Numbered from the stretch's first letter, positions 41,663 to 49,601 are shown. The stretch: 64,000 nucleotides of DNA from Bacteroidota bacterium (GCA_026391455.1 JAPLEH010000031.1:62001-126000); one strand, 5' to 3'. Notes: generated by a model not told the origin, from the letters alone. Made by a program: numbers and translations.

Positions 41663-43126
41663 TTATGCCTCATCATACACTACCAGCACATCAAAACTGA
41701 ATTGAGCGGAAGAGCCCATCAACTCAACTACTACCTGCAGCGGATAATCAGTCAAATTAACCCCGTCTGTCCACAGATCGTTAGGAATATGAATTGGTTG
41801 TGGAAGAGTGAACACCGGTTGATATAAATAGGGGTTGTTGAATGAAGAAAGAACATAAGGTTGGCGTACCAATCCGGCTTTGCTGTTTGTGGATGTAATC
41901 TGCATATATAATCCTTCACTGATGAGCTTTGCAACCCACTCATCAGGCCCTACCCACTCAAATTTGGGTGTTAGAATGATTTTTTTTATTTCAATGAATG
42001 CGCCATCATACTGCAGCAAAAATTCCTTTCTTCTCGCAGCATTGGTGAAGCGCATCAGCAGGTCCCTTCTTGCATTAATGACAGGTTGAATGGAATAATG
42101 GGTTCCGGGCCCCGTTCCATGCTTTTGTAAAAGGTTTGTGTTTGCCATTTCTGCCAGTATTCTTTTTATGGTAGGTAATGGGATGTCCAGCTTTTCAGCT
42201 ATCTGACCGGATTTAGCTCCGGGATGGTTTTCGATGAACTGATAAATTTTCTTTTCTTTTACCGACATGCGGGATGCATAATTTTTGGTGTCCAGCTTCT
42301 GCATCAACTGGCCCTGAATATTCATCAGGCAATTCAGAAAGAAAAGCACCCAGTCGTGAATATCCTCCCCGGGTCTTTGCCGCTGGCAATCCATCAATAC
42401 CCGGTAGTATTCTGATTTACGGCTTTCTATTTCATGTTCAAAACTGACATACTGAATCCAGGAATAACCCTGGCGGAGTAAAAGCAAGGTGGTCAGTAAA
42501 CGACTGAGCCGCCCGTTACCATCCTGAAAGGGGTGAATGCTCAGGAAGTCATAAATGAATACAGCGGTCTTTACCAATGAATGTACTTCCGTATCTGACC
42601 TGTACCATGCTATCAGGTTTCGCATCGCATCTTCGGTGGCGAACCCCGGTTCGGTGGTTTTGAAAACTGTATGTTTGCTTCCATCCGGGTTAGTGGCTTC
42701 CACCTCATTGCTTGCCTGCTTATATTTGCCCTTATGCCAGGCATCCTTTCCGCTGTATTTCATCAGCAGGCTATGCAGGTTTTTCACATTGCCTTCAGTT
42801 ATATCAATATCCCGAAAGGATTCGGAGATCAGATCAAGCACCTCAAAATAGCCCGCAACTTCCTGCTGATCTCTTTCCTGGAGCTTTTCCACCCGCAGGT
42901 TGCTGATTAAAGCTCTCACCTCATCATCTGTCATCCTGGAGCCTTCAATACGGGTGGATGCACCTATGCTTCGAACCGTGGCGATGGATTTAAGCTGCTT
43001 GAGTGTCTGGCCTTCCCGGCGCTCAATGGCAGTCCAGGAACCTCCAAAACGGTCCACATTACTTAACTGGTTGATTAGCTGCCAGTCAGGAAATAATTGG
43101 AATGTGTAAATTTTGTGATCCGTCAT
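41663..43126 (-). CDS. Fic-family protein with intramolecular inhibitory motif and winged-helix tail
   Basis: A 487-residue protein. The inhibitory helix motif (S/T)xxxE(G/N) is at residues 57-62 (STRIEG). The active-site Fic motif HPFQDGNGR is at 198-206. A winged-helix domain at about 295-345 contains KSGQIAEKLDIPLPTIKRIL, and a C-terminal domain of about 130 residues has no name that I know. Fic enzymes transfer AMP (or other groups) from nucleotides onto proteins; the inhibitory motif keeps them off until relieved. The winged helix suggests DNA binding and autoregulation through the direct repeats just upstream. Confidence 0.93.
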   Translation of the reverse strand: MTDHKIYTFQLFPDWQLINQLSNVDRFGGSWTAIERREGQTLKQLKSIATVRSIGASTRIEGSRMTDDEVRALISNLRVEKLQERDQQEVAGYFEVLDLISESFRDIDITEGNVKNLHSLLMKYSGKDAWHKGKYKQASNEVEATNPDGSKHTVFKTTEPGFATEDAMRNLIAWYRSDTEVHSLVKTAVFIYDFLSIHPFQDGNGRLSRLLTTLLLLRQGYSWIQYVSFEHEIESRKSEYYRVLMDCQRQRPGEDIHDWVLFFLNCLMNIQGQLMQKLDTKNYASRMSVKEKKIYQFIENHPGAKSGQIAEKLDIPLPTIKRILAEMANTNLLQKHGTGPGTHYSIQPVINARRDLLMRFTNAARRKEFLLQYDGAFIEIKKIILTPKFEWVGPDEWVAKLISEGLYMQITSTNSKAGLVRQPYVLSSFNNPYLYQPVFTLPQPIHIPNDLWTDGVNLTDYPLQVVVELMGSSAQFSFDVLVVYDEA

Positions 43127-43129
43127 TTT

Positions 43130-43212
43130 TGATACGATATGATACGTAAATATCCGATATTAGTTCGAATAAATCAAATAAAACTGATACGATATGGTAC
43201 GAAAATATTCGA
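43130..43212. repeat. Two 28-bp direct repeats upstream of fic
   Basis: TGATACGATATGATACG at 43130 and its 28-bp partner at 43185 differ at 3 of 28 positions and are spaced 55 bp apart. The first copy begins 4 bp before the fic ATG. They look like operator sites, plausibly for the Fic protein's own winged helix. Confidence 0.7.
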
Positions 43213-43370
43213 AAAATAACACTAATCCCATCCTGCAGCCTCAGACGGATAAAGATTTTTTAATGATAGTGATATCAGTACCAGAGCAAATCTCAAAAAT
43301 TGTTTTTTCCGGGATGTCGTAAAGGCGGGATGTAATAATGCTTGAATATCAGATTTTACAACTTACCGCC

Positions 43371-43469
43371 TTACCGGCAATAGTAGTTCTGGCAATTTTG
43401 AAACAAGTTCTGATTAAGTTTTTCCGGTTTACTTCTCTGGCATATTTTTTTGCTGTGTATATCCGCCAT
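43371..43469 (-). pseudogene. Decayed vsr 5' fragment, copy A
   Basis: The minus strand reads MADIHSKKI and then loses similarity, with a stop after 32 codons. The first codons and their DNA (TTTTGCTGTGTA, then TCCGCCAT on the plus strand) match the start of the intact vsr gene at 41499. It is probably the remains of a second vsr gene. Confidence 0.55.
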
Positions 43470-43489
43470 ACACGAATATTACAAATTTT

Positions 43490-43529
43490 AAAAAAACGCC
43501 CGGCCAGCATTCAACCTATGCTGGCCGGG
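43490..43529 (-). terminator. Strong intrinsic terminator
   Basis: A 12-bp perfect stem CCCGGCCAGCAT/ATGCTGGCCGGG with a 7-nt loop. On the minus strand a T run follows, so it ends the 43557-43895 gene. Confidence 0.92.
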
Positions 43530-43556
43530 CCTTTCATCTGCAAATAAACAGCCTTT

Positions 43557-43895
43557 CTATTCCCGTTTGAAATAATAAAGCAAATCCGGAGCGAGAGCAT
43601 TACGCCCCCCTTGTTTATCTGTTTGCAGAACAAACAATAACTGCCATCCCTCAGTTGCCAGCAGATTAATTACTTTAAGTGACCTGCCGCCTTTATTGAT
43701 TAGCTGATTGATTTTTTTGTTATTCAGTGTAGTGTCAGCCCCGTGTTTGATACTTTCCGGCAATGTCTCCATTACGATATTTCCAACAGCATCAAAACGG
43801 GCGGATACCTCCAGGTACTTTCTGCTTACCTGCTGAGAAAAGCAAAAGGAACATGAAATAAAAAAAACAACAATAAAAAGTAAATACTTTTTCAT
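43557..43895 (-). CDS. Small secreted protein, DUF4177-like ending
   Basis: A 112-residue protein with a signal peptide (YLLFIVVFFISCSFCFSQ). The C-terminal half (INLLATEGWQLLFVLQTD, then YYFKRE) resembles the short beta-alpha-beta layout of DUF4177-type proteins. It has its own strong terminator and lies inside the accessory island. Its function is unknown. Confidence 0.65.
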   Translation of the reverse strand: MKKYLLFIVVFFISCSFCFSQQVSRKYLEVSARFDAVGNIVMETLPESIKHGADTTLNNKKINQLINKGGRSLKVINLLATEGWQLLFVLQTDKQGGRNALAPDLLYYFKRE

Positions 43896-44129
43896 ACGAT
43901 TTATTTTTTAACGTAACGAATGAATACACCACATGTACGTACATGCGATACTGTTGCAGGATTAATTTTCACCTGCCCGTTTTGCTAAGTTGTAAAAAAG
44001 GAAATGTGTGGTTAAGCGAATGAATAGCTAAATAATAGAAATTAATTCAACCTTTAAATAGTTGAATATTTTTTAAGAAAATTATAGGAAAGGCAACCGG
44101 AAAGTAATGTGAATCAGAAAATAAATTAC
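43896..44129. other. AT-rich gap
   Basis: No gene or repeat was recognised. It probably carries the promoter of 43557-43895. Confidence 0.5.
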
Positions 44130-44294
44130 TTACTTCCCCTTTATCGCAGGCAAGCCGGTGGTTTTCAGCAATGCCTTTGCTTCCCGCGCCTTTTTCACAA
44201 AAAAAGGGTGCTTCTCGTAATTGCCTACACGTTCATCAATTACCGGCGTTACTTTTCTTTTTGAAGTTTTTTTCTTTTTTAAGGTTACTGGCAT
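44130..44294 (-). CDS. 54-aa basic protein, partner of the DUF6934-like gene
   Basis: An ATG-started 54-residue frame with a Lys-rich start (MPVTLKKKKTSKRK). A conserved-looking core follows (DERVGNYEKHPFFVKKAREA), and the end is TTGLPAIKGK. It begins 17 nt after the stop of the 44312 gene on the same strand, so the two should be one transcript. Its size, charge and pairing suggest a small partner, perhaps the antitoxin-like or DNA-binding half of a two-gene module; no function is proven. Confidence 0.68.
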   Translation of the reverse strand: MPVTLKKKKTSKRKVTPVIDERVGNYEKHPFFVKKAREAKALLKTTGLPAIKGK

Positions 44295-44311
44295 ACAACA
44301 AATTTAAAAAA

Positions 44312-44755
44312 TTATTTGCGGCGAAACAAAAATGCTTCATAATTATGGTCTCTTTCAAAAAGTACCCATTTATCATGATACAACCCATATATCTCAAAAT
44401 CTTTCTTTATATATTCCAGATAATTAGTAATGCCGATTCGGTACAGTCTTGTTCTTGACCTTGAACTTCCCTTTGCAAAAATCCAGTGATCAGGATAATG
44501 ATCTGAAAAGGAAATGATAGCCGCAGCCACAGTGATCAATACTTTCCGGCTGTCATTGTTATTACTTACTGTTGAATCATATATCTCACCCGTTTCGTTG
44601 TCAAGGTCGCCAAAGCCAACATTAAAAACTTGTCCGGAAATGCGGGTAAAGCGTATCACCTTCCTGATCTGACCCTTTGGGCCAATGCTGTTAAATTCAA
44701 AATCGAGAAAGCTGCTGTTTGTTTTAAATGGGTACGGAGAAAAATGCATCCGCAA
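44312..44755 (-). CDS. DUF6934-like protein of unknown function
   Basis: A 147-residue soluble protein. The blocks VFNVGFGDLDNETGEIYDST, VSNNNDSRKVLITVAAAI, and GSSRSRTRLYRIGITNYL fit a Bacteroidota family I would call DUF6934. It is followed by the 54-residue basic protein. Homologues often lie in defence or mobile neighbourhoods paired with a small gene, so a toxin-antitoxin-like or defence role is possible but unproven. Confidence 0.72.
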   Translation of the reverse strand: MRMHFSPYPFKTNSSFLDFEFNSIGPKGQIRKVIRFTRISGQVFNVGFGDLDNETGEIYDSTVSNNNDSRKVLITVAAAIISFSDHYPDHWIFAKGSSRSRTRLYRIGITNYLEYIKKDFEIYGLYHDKWVLFERDHNYEAFLFRRK

Positions 44756-44854
44756 AACTATATAACATCTTTTTTCTGTATGCCTTTATCACTCACGTAA
44801 AACGGTTAAAAAGATTTTTTAGAAATTGCAACCTCAGGTTTATAAAGGGTTTTT

Positions 44855-44971
44855 TTAACTGATTTTTTCTGAATGAAATTTATCTTTTTCAACGGTTGCA
44901 GGCTTCACTTTTCTACTCCGGATGCGGCTCATATTATAACTCCGTACCTGTTTGCTGTGTACGTCTGCCAT
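44855..44971 (-). pseudogene. Decayed vsr 5' fragment, copy B
   Basis: The minus strand reads MADVHSKQVRSYNMSRIRS, 18 of 19 residues identical to the intact vsr start. It then switches to unrelated sequence (RKVKPATVEK) and stops after 38 codons. The DNA match includes GCGGCTCATATTATAACT. The breakpoint after RIRS marks a deletion or recombination junction. Confidence 0.82.
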
Positions 44972-45219
44972 TACTGTAAAGTAATGAATTGTTGCGAAAC
45001 TCAAAGTAGCAGAGTAAGCGCGACACACGGGTGACCTGGCGTATGATCGATTGCTGGCAGCATGCAAATGTTTTAACCGAAAAAATGCTATAATAATACC
45101 GGTTCAGTAAATAGTATTTTCAAAAAAGAGTATATTTTTGTTCCTGTAAAGCCGGCAAGCGCGTTACAATTATCCCAACATGAGCACTTTCCATTTTATA
45201 TGAAATAAAAATATTAAAA

Positions 45220-45378
45220 ATGGCGAAGCCTATTAAAGAAACACCGATTCTCAAAGGGAAGGATGCAAGGAAATTTATCCGGGAGCAGCAGGCTCCAAAG
45301 GATATTTTAACTAAGCGAAAAGAAAGAGAAGAAATTTTGAAAACCTATCACCTCTTTAAAGCTGCTGAAAAGTTTTGA
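45220..45378 (+). CDS. 52-aa protein preceding a GNAT acetyltransferase
   Basis: A small basic protein (MAKPIKETPILKGKDARKF, then EREEILKTYHLFKAAEKF). Its stop overlaps the TTG start of the acetyltransferase frame by 4 nt, so the two were translated together. In Bacteroidota such short proteins commonly sit before GNAT proteins and may act as an antitoxin-like partner. It seems intact although its partner is broken. Confidence 0.72.
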   Translation: MAKPIKETPILKGKDARKFIREQQAPKDILTKRKEREEILKTYHLFKAAEKF

Positions 45379-45911
45379 TACAGATTTCCGATCTTCAAAT
45401 AATCCGTCTTAACCCCTCACACCCATTTTTACCATTCGACTGTCAGGATGAGGATCTGAATAGTTTTTTGCTGAATGACGCAAAGGCTTATCTTGGCAAA
45501 CTGCTGTCAGTTACCTATCTTTTTTAGTATAACAGAAAAACCATCGCATTCTTCAGCGTAAGCAATGATAAAATCACTGTGTCAGATTTTGAATCAAAGA
45601 GACGGTTCAGGCGGTTGTTTGCCGATACAATGCCCGCCGGGAAACAATATAAAAGCTATCCCGCTGTAAAAATCGGCCGGCTGGGTGTGCATACTGATTT
45701 TCAAAGTACGGGCTTTGGCGGTCAACTGTTAAACTATATCAAAGGAATGTTTATTTATAATAACAGAACGGGCTGCCAATATATTACCGTGGATGCTTAT
45801 AGCAGATCATTACGTTTTTATGAAAAAAATGGGTTCCGCTATTTTACTGATAGCGATAGCCAGTCTGATACACGTCAGATGTATTTCAGCCTCGTTGATC
45901 TCGTGAACTGA
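45375..45911 (+). pseudogene. GNAT-family acetyltransferase broken by an amber codon
   Basis: From the TTG at 45375 the frame reads a typical GNAT start (PFDCQDEDLNSFLLNDAKAY, then KLLSVTYLF). A TAG stop at 45525-45527 interrupts it. In the same frame it goes on through TIAFFSVSND, the acetyl-CoA motif KIGRLGVHTDFQSTGFGGQL, and FYEKNGFRYF to 45911. Only the single nonsense codon separates two otherwise good halves of about 178 residues. It is a recent pseudogene, or is read through. GNAT proteins of this type can be toxins that acetylate aminoacyl-tRNA. Confidence 0.85.
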
Positions 45912-46019
45912 TCCTGGCTATAACACAATGAATAGTTTTTTTGAATAGCGAAAATCGAAAGCAAAAAGTTCATAAGAGTCTTAACGTAATACTAATCCGC
46001 CCGTCCAATCTTTTCCACC

Positions 46020-46027
46020 TAATTTTG
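46020..46027 (+). promoter_or_regulatory. Candidate -7 box TAATTTTG
   Basis: An exact TAnnTTTG match 31 bp before the alcohol dehydrogenase ATG. Confidence 0.6.
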
Positions 46028-46058
46028 CTGATTCATTACAAAACCCCAAAACACTCCC

Positions 46059-47102
46059 ATGCCCACAACACAAGCATTTGGCACCACCAGTGCCACCGCA
46101 CCCGTTGCATCCTTAACTATCGAACGGAGAGACCCCCGCCCCCATGATGTACAGATCGAGATCCTGTATTGCGGCATCTGCCATAGCGACCTGCATACCG
46201 CACGTGGTGAATGGCCCGGTACCGTTTACCCCTGTGTGCCCGGTCATGAGATCGTGGGCCGTATAACTGCCGTTGGTGATCATGTAAAAAAATTCAAAGT
46301 GGGCGACATCGCCGGTGTGGGCTGCCTGGTTGACAGTTGCCGCGAATGTGATAACTGTAAAGAAGGACTCGAACAGTTTTGCAGCCAGGGCGGTACGTTT
46401 ACCTACAACAGTGCCGATAAGATCAGCGGCGGCCATACGTTTGGCGGCTACAGCAAAAGCATTGTGGTACCCGAAGATTTTGCGCTGCATATATCTGATA
46501 AGCTTCCCCTCGATGCAGTAGCACCCCTGCTCTGCGCGGGCATTACCACCTACTCACCCCTTCGCCACTGGAAAGTGGGCAAAGGCACCCGCGTAGGTGT
46601 GCTGGGCCTCGGTGGCCTGGGACATATGGGCGTGAAACTCGCCGTAGCCATGGGAGCTGAAGTAACCATGCTGAGCCATTCCCCCTCGAAAGAACAGGAT
46701 GCTAAACGCCTCGGCGCCCATCGCTTTGTCCTTACCAGCGATGCGGAACAGGTAAAGACCGTGAGCGGCTATTTCGATTTTATACTCGATACCGTATCCG
46801 CCGAACATGACTATAATTTTTATCTCGGATTGCTGCGGGTAAACGGGGTAATGGTATGTGTGGGCGTACCCCCGCAACCCATAACCGTACCGGCGCTCAA
46901 CCTCATCTTTGGCCGTAAATCCGTAGCGGGATCACTCATCGGCGGATTGCCTGAAACCCAGGAGATGCTCGACTTCTGCGCCGAACATAATATCGTTTCC
47001 GATATCGAACTCATCAAACCCGACCAGATCAATGAAGCCTATGAAAGAATGCTGAAGGGGGATGTGCGGTATCGGTTTGTGATCGACTTTAAGAGTGAAT
47101 AG
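46059..47102 (+). CDS. Zinc-dependent NAD(P) alcohol dehydrogenase (YahK/CAD type)
   Basis: A 347-residue MDR-family enzyme. Catalytic zinc ligands lie in ILYCGICHSDLHTARGEW and PGHEIVGRI. The structural zinc cysteines are in CLVDSCRECDNCKEGLEQFC (Cys spacing typical). The Rossmann motif is GVLGLGGLGHMGVKLA. These features match the cinnamyl/aryl alcohol dehydrogenase group, which reduces aldehydes with NADPH. The last codons and the TAG stop are formed by a 7-bp-period repeat (AGTGAAT) that continues downstream. Confidence 0.94.
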   Translation: MPTTQAFGTTSATAPVASLTIERRDPRPHDVQIEILYCGICHSDLHTARGEWPGTVYPCVPGHEIVGRITAVGDHVKKFKVGDIAGVGCLVDSCRECDNCKEGLEQFCSQGGTFTYNSADKISGGHTFGGYSKSIVVPEDFALHISDKLPLDAVAPLLCAGITTYSPLRHWKVGKGTRVGVLGLGGLGHMGVKLAVAMGAEVTMLSHSPSKEQDAKRLGAHRFVLTSDAEQVKTVSGYFDFILDTVSAEHDYNFYLGLLRVNGVMVCVGVPPQPITVPALNLIFGRKSVAGSLIGGLPETQEMLDFCAEHNIVSDIELIKPDQINEAYERMLKGDVRYRFVIDFKSE

Positions 47103-47205
47103 TGAATAGTGAAAAGTGAATAGTTGGGGTCGTTGAAGGCAGTTATTACCTTTCTGTTAGCGGAGAACCCAACTATTCACTCTTAACTTTTATCTATTAA
47201 CTGAG
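47094..47205. repeat. AGTGAAT 7-bp array and 14-bp inverted repeat between convergent genes
   Basis: Four 7-bp units (AGTGAAT three times, AGTGAAA once) run over the ADH stop. The complementary array (ACTATTC, ACTCTTA, ACTTTTA) covers the MazG-like stop. Within them AGTGAATAGTTGGG (47115-47128) and CCCAACTATTCACT (47168-47181) form a perfect 14-bp inverted repeat with a 39-nt loop. Confidence 0.88.
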
Positions 47206-47542
47206 AAAACCCGTACTTTAAAGATTTTCCATTAAACGTCTCCACGATTGCCTCTTCGAGGGAGATATCGAGTAAAGAGGCGAGCAGATCGAGATAGATG
47301 GCAATACCACCGATCTCTTCTTTGAGCATGTCTTTTGTAATATCTTTCGCGGTATAGCTGCTGCCGCCATCCACACCGCCGCGCTCCACGCGCTGCATTT
47401 TCTTGATCATATTACAGAGTTCACCCACTTCACCGGCAAGCGCCGTGGTCCAGTAGGTGAGTGGTTGGTTGTCGTAACATTTAAAACCCTCCCGGGCACG
47501 TTCTACATTGATGGGGCGGAGAGAAGCGAGATCGAGTTTCAT
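47183..47542 (-). CDS. MazG-like nucleotide pyrophosphohydrolase
   Basis: A 119-residue protein. The motif ALAGEVGELCNMIKKMQRVE, then MLKEEIGGIAIYLDLLAS, gives the paired acidic residues (ExxE, then ExxD) of the all-alpha NTP pyrophosphatase fold. Such enzymes remove non-canonical nucleotides. The start at 47542 (MKLDLASLRP) is preferred; the frame runs upstream into the family B repeat array. Its final residues (QLIDKS) and stop lie in the 7-bp repeat shared with the ADH gene end. Confidence 0.85.
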   Translation of the reverse strand: MKLDLASLRPINVERAREGFKCYDNQPLTYWTTALAGEVGELCNMIKKMQRVERGGVDGGSSYTAKDITKDMLKEEIGGIAIYLDLLASLLDISLEEAIVETFNGKSLKYGFSQLIDKS

Positions 47543-47580
47543 GTGCAATTGTTTTAGCTGCGAAAGATACGAGGAATACA

Positions 47581-47826
47581 AGCCTTGAACAGCCAGCTGC
47601 AAGCTATGAGCTACAAGCTGCAAGAAAACAGCCTGCTATCAGCCTCGAGCTACCAGCTTTGAGCTTGAAACAGCCAGCAGCAAGCTACAAGCAAACAGCC
47701 AGTAACAACCGAAAGCCGCGCTCTGTATTCAACTTCTTAAACCTTTTGAACGTCTTAAACGTCTTGAACCTATGGAACCTATGTAACCTATGAAACCTAT
47801 GCAACCTATGGAACCTTTTGAACCTA
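47581..47826. repeat. Composite intergenic element 4 (B array - junction - A array)
   Basis: A 7-bp-period B array (AGCTGCA, AGCTATG, AGCTACA units with AAACAGCC) runs to about 47715. The junction GCGCTCTGTATTCAAC follows, then 9-bp units (CTTGAACCT, ATGGAACCT, ATGCAACCT) to 47826. It runs directly into a TATCTTTG promoter box and the GH25 gene. Confidence 0.92.
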
Positions 47827-47832
47827 TCTTTG
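47825..47832 (+). promoter_or_regulatory. -7 box TATCTTTG at the end of an A array
   Basis: An exact TAnnTTTG match that overlaps the last family A unit, 28 bp before the GH25 ATG. The repeat therefore supplies the spacer and upstream promoter region. Confidence 0.65.
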
Positions 47833-47859
47833 CCCCTTCAAATCACCTTTCTCCACCGG

Positions 47860-48651
47860 ATGCTAAACCGAAAACAAAAAAAATACATACGTCGCGTACT
47901 CTTTATCACCCTCGGGGTATCCTTATTGGCCCTCGGCTTGTGGATGTTCAACAACTGGATGCAATACAACAAGGCTGCATCCACCCGCTATACCGAGTTC
48001 GGAATAGATATTCCTAATGGGTATGAGATACATGGTATCGATGTGTCCAAATACCAATCCACCATTGCCTGGGAGGAAGTGAAGAAAATGAAGGTGGACT
48101 TTATCCAAATGGGATTTGCCTTTATCAAAGCCACGCAAAATACCGGCAGTACCGATCCGATGTATACCCGCAACTGGAAGAATGCCCGCAAAGCCGGAGT
48201 TCCGCGCGGCGCCTATCATTTTTTTATAGCTTCCTCCGATGGGGTGGCGCAGGCCAATCATTTCATTGATGTGGTGGACCTGGAGCCCGGCGACCTGCCG
48301 CCCGTACTGGATGTGGAACAAATGAATGGTGTATCGCCCGAACGACTGCGCACAGAAATAAAAGACTGGCTTCGCATTGTGGAAGAACATTACAGCGTAA
48401 AGCCGATCATATATACCAATGTGGATTTTTATATACGCAACCTCGGCTCCGAATTTGATGACTATCCCCTCTGGGCAGCACATTACTATCAGCCCGGTCA
48501 GCCCCGCATCGGCCGCTCCTGGACCTTCTGGCAACACAGCGACCAGGGACATGTAAACGGCATCACCCACAAAGTAGATTTCAATGTATTCAACGGCGAC
48601 TCCATCGCATTTAAGAAATTGCTCATTCGGGAGGAAGCTTTTAGCTACTAG
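47860..48651 (+). CDS. GH25-family lysozyme (muramidase), membrane-anchored
   Basis: A 263-residue protein with one N-terminal helix (VLFITLGVSLLALGLWMF) as anchor or signal. The GH25 domain starts at HGIDVSKYQSTIAWEEV (catalytic Asp region). It continues with FIQMGFAFIKATQ, GVPRGAYHFF, LPPVLDVEQMNG (catalytic Asp/Glu region), PIIYTNVDFY, and WTFWQHSDQG. It cleaves the MurNAc-GlcNAc bond in peptidoglycan. The last codons (AFSY, stop) are written in family B repeat units that open composite element 5. Confidence 0.93.
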   Translation: MLNRKQKKYIRRVLFITLGVSLLALGLWMFNNWMQYNKAASTRYTEFGIDIPNGYEIHGIDVSKYQSTIAWEEVKKMKVDFIQMGFAFIKATQNTGSTDPMYTRNWKNARKAGVPRGAYHFFIASSDGVAQANHFIDVVDLEPGDLPPVLDVEQMNGVSPERLRTEIKDWLRIVEEHYSVKPIIYTNVDFYIRNLGSEFDDYPLWAAHYYQPGQPRIGRSWTFWQHSDQGHVNGITHKVDFNVFNGDSIAFKKLLIREEAFSY

Positions 48652-48946
48652 CCACAAGCAAACAGCCAGCAGCAAGCTGTGAGCTGCAAGCTACAAGCTG
48701 TTTACCCCTTTGGGGCAAGCCTTGAACAACCAGAAGACAGCTTCTAGCTACAAGCTGCAAGAAAACAACCAGCCCAAAAGAAAGCAAGCCTTGAACAGCC
48801 AGCAACCAACTGTATTCAACTTATGCAACTTCTTGAACTTTTTGAACCCGCCACGGCGGGCACGCCTCTTAAACCTTTTGAACCTCTTGAACGTCTTAAA
48901 CCTCTTCAACCTATGGAACCTATGCAACCTATGTAACCTCTTCACC
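48636..48946. repeat. Composite intergenic element 5 (B array - junction - A array)
   Basis: B units (AGCTTTT, AGCTACT, AGCCACA) start inside the GH25 gene and include its TAG stop. They run with GCCCCAAAGGGG-type and AAACAACC interruptions to about 48805. Then come CAACTGTATTCAAC and 9-bp A units with an inserted CCGCCACGGCGGGC palindrome to 48946, before the DUF4440 gene. Confidence 0.92.
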
Positions 48947-48997
48947 CCCATCTCCCCTGAGTAACCGAAATCAACTAACTTCCGGAAAACTCCCAAC

Positions 48998-49420
48998 ATG
49001 AAAAAAACACTCGTAATAATAACGGTACTCCTCTCCCTCCGCGCTGCCGCACAATCCTCCGATGAAAAGGAAATACGCAACCTGCTGGCCACCCAAACAG
49101 CCGCCTGGAACCGCGGCGATATTGATGCGTTTATGAATGGCTATTGGGAAAATGATTCGCTGATGTTTATCGGCAAAAGCGGTGTTACCTATGGTTGGGG
49201 AAACACCCTCCGCAATTATAAAAAAGGATATCCCGATACCGCATCCATGGGTAAACTCACTTTTACACTCATACAGGTTAAAAAATTATCAAAGCAATAT
49301 TATCATGTCACCGGTAAATGGTTTTTACAACGCAGCATTGGCAACGTAGGCGGACATTATACCTTACTTTTTCAAAAGATCAGAAGGAAATGGGTGATTG
49401 TGGCAGATCATAGCAGTTGA
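48998..49420 (+). CDS. Secreted SnoaL/DUF4440-like protein
   Basis: A 140-residue protein with a signal peptide ending LRAAAQ. The cone-fold (NTF2-like) pattern is visible: EIRNLLATQTAAWNRGDIDA, FMNGYWENDSLMFIG, and HYTLLFQKIRRKWVIVADHS. No catalytic residues are decisive. A 7-bp-period array (GAGAATT, AATAGTT, ATGAGTT) starts at the stop codon. Confidence 0.88.
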   Translation: MKKTLVIITVLLSLRAAAQSSDEKEIRNLLATQTAAWNRGDIDAFMNGYWENDSLMFIGKSGVTYGWGNTLRNYKKGYPDTASMGKLTFTLIQVKKLSKQYYHVTGKWFLQRSIGNVGGHYTLLFQKIRRKWVIVADHSS

Positions 49421-49453
49421 GAATTAATAGTTATGAGTTAAGAATTTAGAATG
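49419..49453. repeat. 7-bp-period array AATAGTT type
   Basis: Five in-phase 7-bp units (GAGAATT, AATAGTT, ATGAGTT, AAGAATT, TAGAATG) follow directly on the DUF4440 stop. Confidence 0.75.
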
Positions 49454-49511
49454 GCAATTGTTGGACAAAAGTTTATTAATTAAAAGAGTAACTATTATTC
49501 CTTAGGGTTCT

Positions 49512-49547
49512 TAGCCCCTCTCCCTTGGAGAGGGGTTGGGGAGAGGT
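49512..49547. repeat. REP-like palindrome, copy 2
   Basis: AGCCCCTCTCC, then GGAGAGGGG and TTGGGGAGAGGT. Same design as copy 1 at 30592. Confidence 0.82.
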
Positions 49548-49601
49548 TGTATAAACCAATGTTCGTTCAATAATATAACACCCGTTCAATCCCGGTGTCA
49601 A

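Noticed and set aside
43338-43547. Plus-strand frame of 69 codons
   Set aside because: It is antisense to the vsr remnant and the terminator stem, with no protein features.
48710-49092. Open frames on both strands over composite element 5
   Set aside because: They are repeat-derived (NLFNLWNLC-type peptides) with no start context or domain.
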